From: a virus | Virus record (IMG/VR): IMGVR_UViG_3300004457_000197 | Span: 1 to 33,947 of that record | Strand: one strand, 5' to 3' | DNA length: 33,947 nt | In this document: piece by piece, positions 7,954 through 15,349 of the stretch | How the letters are laid out: every line of letters starts with the position of its first letter | Numbering within the stretch: position 1 is the first letter of the stretch | Notes under the pieces: generated by a model | What the model saw: only the letters and a program-made list of their open reading frames with translations | Told to the model about the DNA's origin: nothing | Databases searched by the model: none | Translations under genes and position numbers: made by a program

Positions 7954-9159
7954 TTAGCCTGTAATGTCGCTTATAGAATAATCTCTAGAAAGATGTGATC
8001 TAAATGTGATTCTTTCAGCAGGAGTTGGAGGCAATAGATCTAAGTTGATATACAACTGACCTGCTGCTAAGCTCTCTGCAGTATTAAGTACCTTATCTGC
8101 GAACACTGTGCCGTCTATTAGAACGCCTTGAGAAATCAAAGATCTGACATAAGCATTTACTCGTTCTATAACTTCATTTACGAAATCAAGAGTGATGTTT
8201 TGGTCAATCGCCCAAGCATGAGCTTCTTTGATTGATTCGTTAACAATGTCATATATTCTTGAAACTGAAATGAATGAGAAATCAGAATCAGTAGTAGTAG
8301 ATCTGTTACCCCATAAGTAGAAGCTTGATCCTCTACGGATTATAGTAGCTACTCTATTAGAGTTTAATAGGTTTGCTGTAGAATCCTCATCACCTAGAGC
8401 TGAATCTATTGGAACTGCTGTACCTAAGATACCTCTGATAATTTTATTAGATGGCGATAATCTGTAGCCACCAGGAGCGTTATCAGCTTCCACTTTAGCT
8501 ACTAGTCCAGCAACTGCACCTGATGCAGGGCGAAGACTTACGTTACCTGCTGGATCAGTGTATTTAACCCACGGATAAACTACATAAACGCGCTTGTTAT
8601 CAAAGTCGTTAGCATAGTCTACTGCGTTAGCATAATTACCTTCATCATCAGTGGCATCAGCTACAACGAACGCTTTTAATTTAGCAAGAATATCTGTACC
8701 GTTTTCACCTGTAAGTTCAGAGATTACTAAGTTAGGATTACCTTCTGCTTTTGGATGAGTCCAACCAGGGGCACAAATTACTCTAGGCTTAACACCTAGT
8801 AAAGATTCGCAATCAAGAAGAGCGTATACGCCAGTTCTAGTAGTACCGTTAGTACCGCCTACAACATCAGTTATATCTACATCACCTGCAGCACCTACGT
8901 TAACTACTACGATTGTCGGGCTACCTTGATCATAGAGAGCATCAATAGCGCTAGGGATTGTATTGCCGTCAAGAGCAAATGCTCCGAATACTTCTACTCC
9001 TTCAGCTTTAGAGCTAATTAAAGTTGGTACGTTGATCGGGCCTTGAGCTGCTGAACCTACGATTGCTACTATTGAGCTTTCGATTGAGCGGATCGGGTCT
9101 GGCGCAGTAGTTAATTCTACTATCTCTGGGCCGTGTAAAAAGTTGTCTATAGCTGCCAT
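7954..9159 (-). CDS. FI: Contractile tail sheath protein, P2 gpFI-like
   Basis: A 401-aa sheath protein (P2 FI is 396 aa) whose contraction drives the tube into the host. The N-terminus has FLHGPEIVELTTAPDPIRSI followed by IVAIVGSAAQGP, and the C-terminal part has AHAWAIDQNITLDFVNEVIE and VNAYVRSLISQGVL, the conserved sheath core. The RRGSSFYLWGNRS segment around 278-290 is also typical. An AAGGAG lies 9 bp before the ATG. The 143-bp leader upstream holds one copy of the dispersed palindrome and a small CCCC/GGGG hairpin (9204-9218). Confidence 0.94.
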   Translation of the reverse strand: MAAIDNFLHGPEIVELTTAPDPIRSIESSIVAIVGSAAQGPINVPTLISSKAEGVEVFGAFALDGNTIPSAIDALYDQGSPTIVVVNVGAAGDVDITDVVGGTNGTTRTGVYALLDCESLLGVKPRVICAPGWTHPKAEGNPNLVISELTGENGTDILAKLKAFVVADATDDEGNYANAVDYANDFDNKRVYVVYPWVKYTDPAGNVSLRPASGAVAGLVAKVEADNAPGGYRLSPSNKIIRGILGTAVPIDSALGDEDSTANLLNSNRVATIIRRGSSFYLWGNRSTTTDSDFSFISVSRIYDIVNESIKEAHAWAIDQNITLDFVNEVIERVNAYVRSLISQGVLIDGTVFADKVLNTAESLAAGQLYINLDLLPPTPAERITFRSHLSRDYSISDITG

Positions 9160-9302
9160 GTATTAAGTCTCCTTGGTTTGGATTATTGACTTCATCTAAG
9201 TTTCCCCTTCTATTGGGGCATAATCCTATACGCGTCTATACTTATATTATTACAAGTTCGATAGTATCTTATACCTAATAGCTTCACCTGGGTGAAAATA
9301 GG
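9160..9302. other. Sheath leader region
   Basis: This gap between the 186-aa gene and FI is long for this compact operon. It holds the palindrome copy at 9282-9297, then AT-rich DNA with several possible -10 strings (for example GGTATAAGAT on the minus strand, about 9279-9270), and a small hairpin CCCC-TTCTATT-GGGG (9204-9218). A promoter for FI and the genes after it is likely here, but none of the candidates has a convincing -35. Confidence 0.4.
9282..9297 (-). repeat. Dispersed palindrome, copy 2 (TTTCACCCAGGTGAAG)
   Basis: This copy is identical on the minus strand to those at 18123 and 32939. It begins 5 bp after the stop codon of the 186-aa gene and lies 122 bp upstream of the sheath start, so it marks the edge between the accessory cassette and the P2-like tail core. 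Confidence 0.85.
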
Positions 9303-9863
9303 TTATTTTGAAGCAAAATCAATCTTATAGTCTTTAGCAGGCCCGATATACTCAGGTTTTACCCCTGCAGTTTTAAAGGCTTTACGTAAATACTCAGCCC
9401 CGTACCCTTTAGTATCTGGTAATAACTGTTTCATCTTCTCTCTAGAGACGATATTACTTGCTAAAAGTACGCGCCTTACCGCTTCGAAGCAATATAGTTT
9501 TTTACGAGGATCAACAAATCCAAACAAACCCACACCAAAGTAATCATACTCAGTTCCTTTTATCCATTGAAGCGCATAGTTAAATGCCTTGGAATCCTTA
9601 TCTGGGACATTATAAACCTCTATGCCTCTATCGCCCCATGTTCTAATGTCGTTATTCCAGTCGCAATCCCCTCTAGACTCTGAAGCATCGAATACCCAGT
9701 AACCGTTATTAGGGCCTAGAGAGTATCCATAATTATCGGTCATTTCCTCGCCCTTCTGTTCAGTAAATATAACGCCTGCATGGACGAACTTGCTCATTGT
9801 CCTGGCTATTATAATTGCGCTTAATAAGTTCCACGGACGATACTGGACTAAGACTATCTTCAT
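9303..9863 (-). CDS. Permuted NlpC/P60-like (papain-fold) hydrolase
   Basis: A 186-aa protein with the layout of circularly permuted NlpC/P60 (YiiX-type) cysteine peptidases. A histidine in a hydrophobic strand comes first (H28 in SKFVHAGVIF) and the candidate nucleophile Cys comes late, at the start of a helix (C125 in KKLYCFEAVRRVL). Proteins of this clan cleave peptide, amide or thioester bonds in cell-wall peptides or lipids. There is no signal peptide. An AGAGG lies 7 bp before the ATG. It lies between a small unknown gene and the sheath, not with the lysozyme, so it may be virion-associated or an accessory function. The family assignment rests on the His/Cys pattern only. Confidence 0.6.
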   Translation of the reverse strand: MKIVLVQYRPWNLLSAIIIARTMSKFVHAGVIFTEQKGEEMTDNYGYSLGPNNGYWVFDASESRGDCDWNNDIRTWGDRGIEVYNVPDKDSKAFNYALQWIKGTEYDYFGVGLFGFVDPRKKLYCFEAVRRVLLASNIVSREKMKQLLPDTKGYGAEYLRKAFKTAGVKPEYIGPAKDYKIDFASK

Positions 9864-9900
9864 GTTGATACCTCTTTATTTATTGCCTTAGCAAATACTA

Positions 9901-10239
9901 TTAGTAGCTTGTTTTGTAGTATCCCACTAGGCCTGCGGCAGCATTACTGGCTTTAGCCCAAATTGAGTTTCTAATTGATAAGTCTTCAGGGAAAGCCACA
10001 GACTCTTTAAGTATAGGGTTAGCCGCGTTTAAAAAGGCTATTGTTGTAGGGGTTTCATCTACCGCTAGATTCTCAGCATCATATGCTCTAATACCAATCT
10101 GTACATTATACGTGCTGATAGTAGTAGGGTCTACTTGGATAAAGATGGCGGTAGTATAGTTCTCTGCAGGTATAATCTCTACCCAATCAGTGTCATCAAA
10201 ATCTACAGTTATAGGTGTTAGGCCGTAATTCTTATCCAT
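9901..10239 (-). CDS. Small unknown protein, probably a beta-rich structural protein
   Basis: A 112-aa protein that I do not recognise. It has no signal peptide or membrane segment. Alternating hydrophobic residues (WVEIIPAENYTTAIFIQV, YNVQIGIRAY) suggest a beta-sandwich, and the C-terminal GLVGYYKTSY resembles the last strand of small phage decoration or fibre-attachment domains. It is followed after 37 bp by the hydrolase gene and starts 48 bp from the divergent plus-strand membrane gene. AAGG lies about 12 bp upstream of the ATG, a weak ribosome site. Confidence 0.55.
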   Translation of the reverse strand: MDKNYGLTPITVDFDDTDWVEIIPAENYTTAIFIQVDPTTISTYNVQIGIRAYDAENLAVDETPTTIAFLNAANPILKESVAFPEDLSIRNSIWAKASNAAAGLVGYYKTSY

Positions 10240-10287
10240 AAGTCTATAATACCTTATTTGTAATGACAGTAAGTGTAAACTATTAGT

Positions 10288-10572
10288 ATGGACATTACTT
10301 CAGCATTTAACATCATAAATTACCTATTCAACCACGGCAAGGAGCTTGGGGCTCTAGTGGTGGCTGTATCCGCACCTTTATCTATAACTATTTACTTCCA
10401 ATCTAAGCAGATAGAGTACCTTAAAGTGCTGATCACTGCTAAAGATGCTATGAATCTAGCCCTACACACCAAATTAGAGGGTATTTTAGATGCCTCTTTT
10501 GCTGAGGTTCTAGGTAAGCATAGGCCGTCTGGAGAGGATAATATTAACAGGGCTGATAGTAGCCTTACTTAA
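10288..10572 (+). CDS. Small membrane protein, possible holin or inner-membrane lysis factor
   Basis: A 94-aa protein with one clear membrane segment (about residues 20-37, ELGALVVAVSAPLSITIYF). A short N-terminal part precedes it, and a soluble, probably helical domain follows (QSKQIEYLKVLITAKDAMNLALH). Size and layout suit a single-span holin or an i-spanin-like protein, and the opposite strand to the tail genes is common for lysis genes. No family signature was recognised, and the endolysin is 9 kb away. A weak AAGTG is the only ribosome-site candidate. Confidence 0.55.
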   Translation: MDITSAFNIINYLFNHGKELGALVVAVSAPLSITIYFQSKQIEYLKVLITAKDAMNLALHTKLEGILDASFAEVLGKHRPSGEDNINRADSSLT

Positions 10573-10588
10573 TATGTATGTATGTATG
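10573..10588 (+). repeat. (TATG)x4 microsatellite
   Basis: Four perfect TATG units immediately precede GGTATAGT, which resembles an extended -10 (TATAGT at 10590-10595) for the gene at 10639. Gain or loss of units would change promoter spacing, though no strong -35 is seen upstream. Confidence 0.5.
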
Positions 10589-10638
10589 GTATAGTGGATT
10601 GTATGGTTAAAGAGGTACTTAACTAAAGGAACTTTCTT

Positions 10639-10821
10639 ATGGAATTTATTGCTCTCTGTGTAATCTTAATAGCTGGCTATCATATCGTTACTGACCCTAT
10701 AAAAGACTCTCTACACTGGAAGAATAAGAGCAAAGAGATGTTACTAGATGATACCGTTAAACTCTCTACTTTAGACAATAAGATTTATAAATTAACAGGT
10801 AAAACCCCTGCTCTAGTATAA
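10639..10821 (+). CDS. Very small membrane-anchored protein
   Basis: A 60-aa protein with a hydrophobic N-terminus (residues about 3-17, FIALCVILIAGYHIV) followed by a charged, probably cytoplasmic or periplasmic helix (DSLHWKNKSKEMLLDDTVK). It is the second plus-strand gene of a two-gene unit with the possible holin. AAAGGA 8 bp before the ATG is a good ribosome site, supporting a real gene. It might be a spanin partner or a lysis or exclusion peptide; nothing decides between these. A palindrome copy starts 4 bp after its stop. Confidence 0.55.
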   Translation: MEFIALCVILIAGYHIVTDPIKDSLHWKNKSKEMLLDDTVKLSTLDNKIYKLTGKTPALV

Positions 10822-10825
10822 AAGA

Positions 10826-10841
10826 TTTCACCCAGGTAAAA
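10826..10841 (+). repeat. Dispersed palindrome, copy 3 (TTTCACCCAGGTAAAA)
   Basis: This copy starts 4 bp after the stop of the 60-aa plus-strand gene, in the same orientation relative to that gene as the minus-strand copies have to theirs. Its right end overlaps the T-tract (read on the minus strand) of the terminator at 10838-10894. Confidence 0.8.
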
Positions 10842-10894
10842 AAATAGCCCTCTAAATTATAAGCGGTCGAATAGCGCCTATGGCCTTAGAGGGC
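10838..10894 (-). terminator. Intrinsic terminator (9-bp stem, T7 tract)
   Basis: GCCCTCTAA (10847-10855) pairs with TTAGAGGGC (10886-10894) around a 30-nt loop. On the minus strand the stem is followed by TATTTTTTT, a good U-tract. It would end leftward transcription from the interval around 11130 before it meets the plus-strand lysis-like genes. Confidence 0.75.
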
Positions 10895-11123
10895 AAGATC
10901 ATTACCAATAAGATCAATAACTAATATAGCAAATAAAGCTCTGCTTGTCTATTAACTTTTACTCATTTTAAAATTGACCCCCTTCACATTCTCATCCCTA
11001 TAGAGCTGTCAGAGCTAACTATAAGTACTTTGGGGGTTTAACCGCTGACTCCCGTTAGGGCCGGTGGGTTCGCTAGGTTCTCTTGTTCTAGACTCCAGAG
11101 GGGAACCTCATTAACCTCTTACC
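10838..11123 (-). ncRNA. Candidate structured non-coding RNA, about 285 nt
   Basis: This gene-free interval is rich in paired segments: GACCCCC (10976-10982) with GGGGGTT (11032-11038); a hairpin TATAG-AGCT / AGCT-AA-CTATA (10999-11023); CCC-GTTA-GGG (11051-11060); and AGGTTC (11075-11080) with GAACCT (11103-11108), which extends through G-U pairs to about 10 bp. It is GC-richer than its surroundings. A minus-strand extended -10 (TGATATAAT, 11130-11135) lies just upstream and a strong terminator downstream. No ORF of useful size and no tRNA cloverleaf was found. The RNA call is inference from structure and signals. Confidence 0.45.
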
Positions 11124-11129
11124 ATAGTA

Positions 11130-11138
11130 ATTATATCA
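11130..11138 (-). promoter_or_regulatory. Candidate extended -10 promoter (TGATATAAT)
   Basis: A consensus TATAAT (11135-11130 on the minus strand) is preceded by TGA, with only a weak -35 (CAATAA) at 17 bp. It sits between the terminator of the secreted-protein gene and the structured interval that follows leftward. Confidence 0.4.
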
Positions 11139-11162
11139 TAGAAAACCCATAGTTATTGGAGG

Positions 11163-11228
11163 CCAAAAAGAAAACCCCTAACTTTTTACTGAACATCCTT
11201 TATTGCAGGAGACTTCATTAGTTAGGGG
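11163..11228 (-). terminator. Intrinsic terminator of the secreted-protein gene
   Basis: CCCCTAACT (11175-11183) pairs perfectly with AGTTAGGGG (11220-11228). On the minus strand a TTTTCTTTTT tract follows. It lies 54 bp after the stop of the 152-aa gene. A further small hairpin (CAGGAG with CTCCCTG, about 11240-11264) lies between gene and terminator. Confidence 0.75.
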
Positions 11229-11281
11229 ATTCTTAGAGCGACAGGAGTTATTGGGCTCCCTGCTTTACATTGATACGTAAA

Positions 11282-11740
11282 TTAGCAAGAGAACCAAGCT
11301 GTGCCTGTTGAGCAGATAGCGTTAGCAGTCTTGTGTACTGTGATTACTTTAGTAGTTGCTCCGTCAATTAACTCAGAGCCATTAGCGTCTAGAGTTAGAC
11401 TTAGTGCAGTACCGTTGTTGATGAAATTGAAAGTTAGCTTAAGTCCTGGGTTAGGTGCAACAGGGGGGAGGTTTACTTTCTTGTTAGCTGAACCGCCGTT
11501 TACTAGGATGAGTTGGTCATTAACACTGGCTGTACCGTTAGCTGTTAGGGTTCTTACTGCTACAGTATTTACTTTGATGTACGCTTTACCGTTACCAGCA
11601 TCAAGCAAGTTACCATTAGATACTACTAATTCACTTACATTGTTATATTTAGGGCCGTTTTTCTCACTTACTGTGATTGTTCCAGCACTGGCAGACAAAG
11701 CTACGCAGACTAGACTTAAAATTGATAGATATTTGAACAT
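11282..11740 (-). CDS. Secreted small beta-domain protein with its own promoter (moron-like)
   Basis: A 152-aa protein with a typical Sec signal peptide (h-region ILSLVCVALSA, cleavage after SASA near residue 19). The mature part is beta-rich and ends in a module with GSELID (about 126-131) and TGTAWFSC. The same module closes the fibre proteins at 27585 and 25409. Two cysteines near the C-terminus (ICSTGTAWFSC) could form a disulphide in the periplasm. It has its own consensus promoter, a good AAGGAG 7 bp before the ATG, and its own terminator. That pattern is typical of morons, expressed independently of late genes, for example in a lysogen. Function unknown; cell-surface alteration or receptor blocking is possible. 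Confidence 0.75.
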   Translation of the reverse strand: MFKYLSILSLVCVALSASAGTITVSEKNGPKYNNVSELVVSNGNLLDAGNGKAYIKVNTVAVRTLTANGTASVNDQLILVNGGSANKKVNLPPVAPNPGLKLTFNFINNGTALSLTLDANGSELIDGATTKVITVHKTANAICSTGTAWFSC

Positions 11741-11777
11741 TGATTTTCTCCTTGGTTATTAGATTTCTACAGATTAT

Positions 11778-11806
11778 ATTATACTACTAGTTTAAGCTTC
11801 TGGCAA
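11778..11806 (-). promoter_or_regulatory. Sigma-70 promoter of the secreted-protein gene
   Basis: On the minus strand TTGCCA (11806-11801, 5 of 6 to consensus), a 17-bp spacer and a perfect TATAAT (11783-11778) form one of the best promoters in the window. The -35 lies inside the end of the upstream 127-aa gene. The ATG follows about 37 bp downstream. Confidence 0.8.
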
Positions 11807-12175
11807 AGGAGGCAAACTAGCTACGACTGATTCTAGGGTTGTGATAAAATACTGCCCATCCTCTACTGAAAGGGTTACATCTTCTGAATCTATCTCTTCC
11901 TGTATAAGACCAGTTAGTAGGGCGCAAAGTTCTCTATCTAGGGCTGAGTTCTGTCTGCCTATAATGGCTTTGAGGATGTCTTTATAATGGCTGGTATTTA
12001 CCCATGCTGTTAAAGCTTCTTTCTTAGTGAGGAATAGCTTAGAAGCTGCTAACTCATCTATTTTCACCTGGGTGACAACTTCTGGCACTAACTCAGCCGG
12101 GGCCGCCTGCTTGCCGTCTTCATCGTAAAAAGCTTTGTAAGTCTTGCCGTCTCTAATTTCAATTCTTTCTTCCAT
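11792..12175 (-). CDS. Unknown 127-aa protein after the Gly-rich adhesin, possibly a fibre-assembly factor
   Basis: A soluble, acidic protein with a short beta start (EERIEIRDGKTYKAFYDEDG), a helical middle (LTKKEALTAWVNTSHYKDIL) and an acidic end. I do not recognise the family. Its place directly after a receptor-binding-type protein (4-bp gap, AGGA 8 bp before the ATG) is where fibre-assembly chaperones are usually found, so that role is possible by position only. A copy of the dispersed palindrome (12062-12077) lies inside the gene and encodes VTQVK. Its last codons contain the -35 of the next gene's promoter. Confidence 0.55.
   Translation of the reverse strand: MEERIEIRDGKTYKAFYDEDGKQAAPAELVPEVVTQVKIDELAASKLFLTKKEALTAWVNTSHYKDILKAIIGRQNSALDRELCALLTGLIQEEIDSEDVTLSVEDGQYFITTLESVVASLPPLPEA
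12062..12077 (-). repeat. Dispersed palindrome, in-gene copy (TGTCACCCAGGTGAAA)
   Basis: This copy matches 15 of 16 positions and lies within the 127-aa gene, in the same orientation relative to transcription as the intergenic copies. Being constrained by coding, it may be coincidental, but the match is too long to ignore. Confidence 0.55.
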
Positions 12176-12179
12176 AATG

Positions 12180-14120
12180 TTATCCTACAAATACGCCTCT
12201 TACTATTTCATTCTTATTCTGAACTAAAGCATACGTAGCTCCAGAAGTAGAGGTACCCGCTTGTGCGCCAGCTCCGCCAGCACCGCCGTTTCTAGCAGAA
12301 CCAGTACCGCCTGCTCCTGCAGAACCTGCTGTCCCTCTAGTGCCTGCTGTAGATAAATAAGTTCTAGTTATTCCTGTAAGTGAGCCTGTTTGATATTCAA
12401 TCCAAAGTAAGCCAGGGTCTCCGCCAGCCCCTCCAGCACCCCCAGCCCCGCCACCGCCACCGCCAGACGCTACACTAGCAGAACCACCACCGCCGCCTGC
12501 ACCACCGTTTCCTCCGTTACCGCCATTTCCGCCTGCACCACCGGCAATAGACATAGTCATAGTAGCAGGAGTAATTTGTCTAACGATAATTATTAAGACA
12601 TCCGCATCAGCACCAGCACCGCCTTTACCGCCGCCACCGCCACCACCGCCGCCAGAAGAACCGTTGTTTTGAACAGATCCAGCAGAACCGTTACCGCCGT
12701 TAGTACCAGCAGTAGCATTAGAGCCAGTAATACTTATATTTCCTGAGTTAGTAAACACTATCGCGTCAGCAACTATAATTAACGTGTTCTCACTGTCGGC
12801 ACCATTAGAGCCATTTGAACCAGCAGAACCGCCAGCTCCGCCATTAATAGGGCCTGCGCCACCACTTCCGGGTCTACCTGTACCGCCATTGCCTCCGCCA
12901 CCACTAGGGCTACCAGCACCTCCGCTTCCAGCAGGCCATGTAGATCCGTCATAAGGGTTAGAACCAGCCCCGCCACCGCCACCTGCGCCTCTACCTGAAG
13001 TACCTACGTCACCTGCTCCGCCTGTAGGGTCGTTACTAAAGCCATTACCGGCACCGCCACCACCTCCAGAGCCACCAGAGCCGCCTAAAATGGAAACCCC
13101 TGAAGCATTAGATCCTGCCGAGCCGGCACCGCCATTATGGACAGTACTGTCTGAATAGTAAGTACCTGCCCCAGGGCCGGCAGAGCCGTTAGATGCTTGG
13201 CTGCCAGCATTTCTAGCAAAACCATCAGCAACTGTAGTAGCTGTACCAGTAGTACCGATAATTCCACCAGCCCCGATAGTTACAGTACCTGTGCAATGTA
13301 AATAAGTTATACCAGCACTTAAAGTCCACTGGTGAGTAGAGTTCATTGTAAAGTTACGATAATTAAAGTAACCTGCTCCTAGATTAAAGTTACCAGTAGA
13401 GCTATAGTCTGTTAAAACAGTAGAACCATTAACGCCCCCGTCTTGTACTGGAAGGCTTCTAGGGATGGCTAAAAATGGAGCAGGGTTAGAGCTTGGTATA
13501 AGTAATGTTCTTCCTGCCCCTAAGTAACTACCTGAATCAAAAGCGTTAGTGGCTATATATTGTATAGAGTAGCCGTAAGCTGTAGATACGTATGTAAATC
13601 TTAATGCTTGAACCCCTGTAAAAGTTCTAGTCCCTGTAGAGCCCTCTATTTTAATGCCTGTTCCTGGGTTTACGCTAAAGCCGTAAGAATTCCAATTAGT
13701 CACTGGTATAAAGGTATAAGACTTCTGAGTCACTACTGGCGAAGCGGTTAAGGTAGCTGTTACTGCTCCTGCGGAAGTATCTACTAGGTGAACCTTGCCA
13801 CTGACTGCTGAGAAGTTGGATGCGTTAGCTACTGAGTAGGTGTTATCCATCTCTGTACGAAGAGTGGCTATTCCTGCGCTGTTTACGTCAATATTATCTT
13901 GTAAAGTATCGTCTTCTGCTTGGATAGCCGTTATATCGCTCTGTGCAGTGGCTATGTCGGCTTCTGCAGCAATTAAACGAACGTCAATAGCTTCCACATC
14001 AGTGTCAATATCATCAAAGCCTGTGTTGATTCTCTCTTGCCAAAACGGTACTCTATTAACTGTAACGTCTCCTGGTTTTGTATATTCCCTGTTAGAGGTT
14101 ATTGGTGTTGAGTCATCCAT
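12180..14120 (-). CDS. Glycine-rich tail adhesin
   Basis: A 646-aa protein in three parts. Residues about 35-95 form a heptad-like coiled coil (DVEAIDVRLIAAEADIATAQ), probably a trimer stalk. Residues about 95-200 form a beta domain related to modules in the neighbouring fibres. From about 285 to 630 the protein is dominated by GG, GGAGG and GSGG blocks interrupted by short strands (NTLIIVADAIVF, ADVLIIIVRQITP). Such Gly-rich runs recall the polyglycine-II sandwich of T4-like gp38 adhesins, which carry receptor loops, so this is likely a host-recognition tip. No signal peptide. It overlaps the stop of the upstream gene by one base (TAATG). Confidence 0.72.
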   Translation of the reverse strand: MDDSTPITSNREYTKPGDVTVNRVPFWQERINTGFDDIDTDVEAIDVRLIAAEADIATAQSDITAIQAEDDTLQDNIDVNSAGIATLRTEMDNTYSVANASNFSAVSGKVHLVDTSAGAVTATLTASPVVTQKSYTFIPVTNWNSYGFSVNPGTGIKIEGSTGTRTFTGVQALRFTYVSTAYGYSIQYIATNAFDSGSYLGAGRTLLIPSSNPAPFLAIPRSLPVQDGGVNGSTVLTDYSSTGNFNLGAGYFNYRNFTMNSTHQWTLSAGITYLHCTGTVTIGAGGIIGTTGTATTVADGFARNAGSQASNGSAGPGAGTYYSDSTVHNGGAGSAGSNASGVSILGGSGGSGGGGGAGNGFSNDPTGGAGDVGTSGRGAGGGGGAGSNPYDGSTWPAGSGGAGSPSGGGGNGGTGRPGSGGAGPINGGAGGSAGSNGSNGADSENTLIIVADAIVFTNSGNISITGSNATAGTNGGNGSAGSVQNNGSSGGGGGGGGGKGGAGADADVLIIIVRQITPATMTMSIAGGAGGNGGNGGNGGAGGGGGSASVASGGGGGGAGGAGGAGGDPGLLWIEYQTGSLTGITRTYLSTAGTRGTAGSAGAGGTGSARNGGAGGAGAQAGTSTSGATYALVQNKNEIVRGVFVG

Positions 14121-15349
14121 TAGCTTTCAATCCCTGTTAATGATCTAATAAAAGGTCTAGCTGCAGTAGTAGCTGCTAATACTAATTTTATCTTAGTTTT
14201 AAGGATAGACCCTGTGTCTATAGCTGTTAGGCTAGTGCCTTTGTAAACCCTACGAATCCATCCATCTCTTAACGTCTTCGTCTTAGATGAATCTAAAGTT
14301 AGTTCCGTGTAATCGCCAGAGCCATCATCCTCTGCATAAACTGTTACTGTAGACCCTGACTCTATGTCGCTCTCGAAAGTAACAGTGAAGTCAAATGTGC
14401 CTGAGGTTACTTCGTGATCTACTGAATGGTAATAGGCCGTGCCATTTAGAACTCCTAGGACTAATTGAGTGTGAGCAAATAGTGTTGGAGATAGGGTGGC
14501 TGTGCCTGTTAAACGGGCCTGTAAGAGGAAATCTCCTGTAGCCGCTGAAGGTAATCTGGTAGGTTGGTTTTTATCTATTGTATAAACTGTTGTATCAGGG
14601 GCCGTGACTAAAAACTCTACTCTAGTGTCGCTAGAAGGTAGCTCATAGCCAGCAAGAACCATTATGTCGGTTACGCCTGTGCCTGCTATAGTACCAAGAG
14701 TTATTGTAGTAGTTGTTGCCGTATAGTTGGCTTGAAGTATTTTAAAAGAAAGATCTCTAGCTTGACCTACTGACCACGCTGTGCCGTTAGATGAAGTTAG
14801 AAAGACTCCCTGTCTATAAGATTGTTTAGTAACAGCCTCACCTGAGTCTTCGTCAACAGCACCCAATTCAGCATAAGCAAGTTGATGATTGACGTTATCA
14901 GAGAAAATACATATAGCATATTCGACTTCAGGAAGAGTATTAAAAGGGGTGAATTCAAAACGTACCCAGCCAGTAGCTAAGTCAGCATAGGCTTTAGTTG
15001 ATTCAGCGATAACTATTTTAGTTGGTATGCCAGCTTCAACTTCTCTTATTTGAACTACTATATCTCCATCAGACCCTTTGGTGCTTAAATATAGTTCTAC
15101 GCCACCTACAGCTATTTGTTCACTAAGGGCGAACGTCTGAGCTAAAGGGGCTAGTTGGCTATTAATCTTGGCTTTACGTCCTCGTCTAGCTGTATTAGAA
15201 ACTCCTGTTCCGTCAATGAAACGAGTTACGCAGCGAGTCCCTTCAGTGCCGATAACTTCTATTTCTTTCACCCCGGTAAAAAGACCATCAGGTATCTCGA
15301 TTGTACCTGTAGCATTTCCACTTCCGTCAACTGTAAATGATGTCGCCAT
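14120..15349 (-). CDS. Fibre/baseplate-attached structural protein
   Basis: A 409-aa beta-rich protein. The segment near residues 66-95 (LAPLAQTFALSEQIAVGGVE and a STKGSDGDIVVQIRE strand) resembles a domain that accompanies DUF4815 in large-phage tail structural proteins. A sandwich-like central region and a C-terminal jelly-roll-like part (GWIRRVYKGTSLTAIDTG) follow. It is coupled on both sides by TAATG overlaps with the DUF4815 protein upstream and the Gly-rich adhesin downstream, which suggests one assembly of baseplate connector, stalk and tip. Exact role unknown. A degenerate palindrome copy (15266-15281) lies in its N-terminal codons. Confidence 0.6.
   Translation of the reverse strand: MATSFTVDGSGNATGTIEIPDGLFTGVKEIEVIGTEGTRCVTRFIDGTGVSNTARRGRKAKINSQLAPLAQTFALSEQIAVGGVELYLSTKGSDGDIVVQIREVEAGIPTKIVIAESTKAYADLATGWVRFEFTPFNTLPEVEYAICIFSDNVNHQLAYAELGAVDEDSGEAVTKQSYRQGVFLTSSNGTAWSVGQARDLSFKILQANYTATTTTITLGTIAGTGVTDIMVLAGYELPSSDTRVEFLVTAPDTTVYTIDKNQPTRLPSAATGDFLLQARLTGTATLSPTLFAHTQLVLGVLNGTAYYHSVDHEVTSGTFDFTVTFESDIESGSTVTVYAEDDGSGDYTELTLDSSKTKTLRDGWIRRVYKGTSLTAIDTGSILKTKIKLVLAATTAARPFIRSLTGIES
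15266..15281 (+). repeat. Dispersed palindrome, degenerate in-gene copy (TTTCACCCCGGTAAAA)
   Basis: This copy differs from the main form at the centre (CCGG) and one arm position. It lies in coding sequence 27 codons from the ORF start at 15349. Confidence 0.4.

Noticed and set aside
10970-11110. Possible tRNA in the structured interval because of GGTTCGC and GGTTCCCC strings
   Set aside because: No acceptor stem, D-arm and anticodon arm at the required spacing could be built on either strand.
11301-11762. A 153-codon plus-strand frame opposite the secreted 152-aa gene
   Set aside because: The minus-strand gene has promoter, ribosome site, signal peptide and terminator; the opposite frame has none.
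12779-13267. Two overlapping minus-strand frames inside the glycine-rich adhesin
   Set aside because: They are out-of-frame readings of GGN repeats giving Leu/Val-rich sequence, without ribosome sites.
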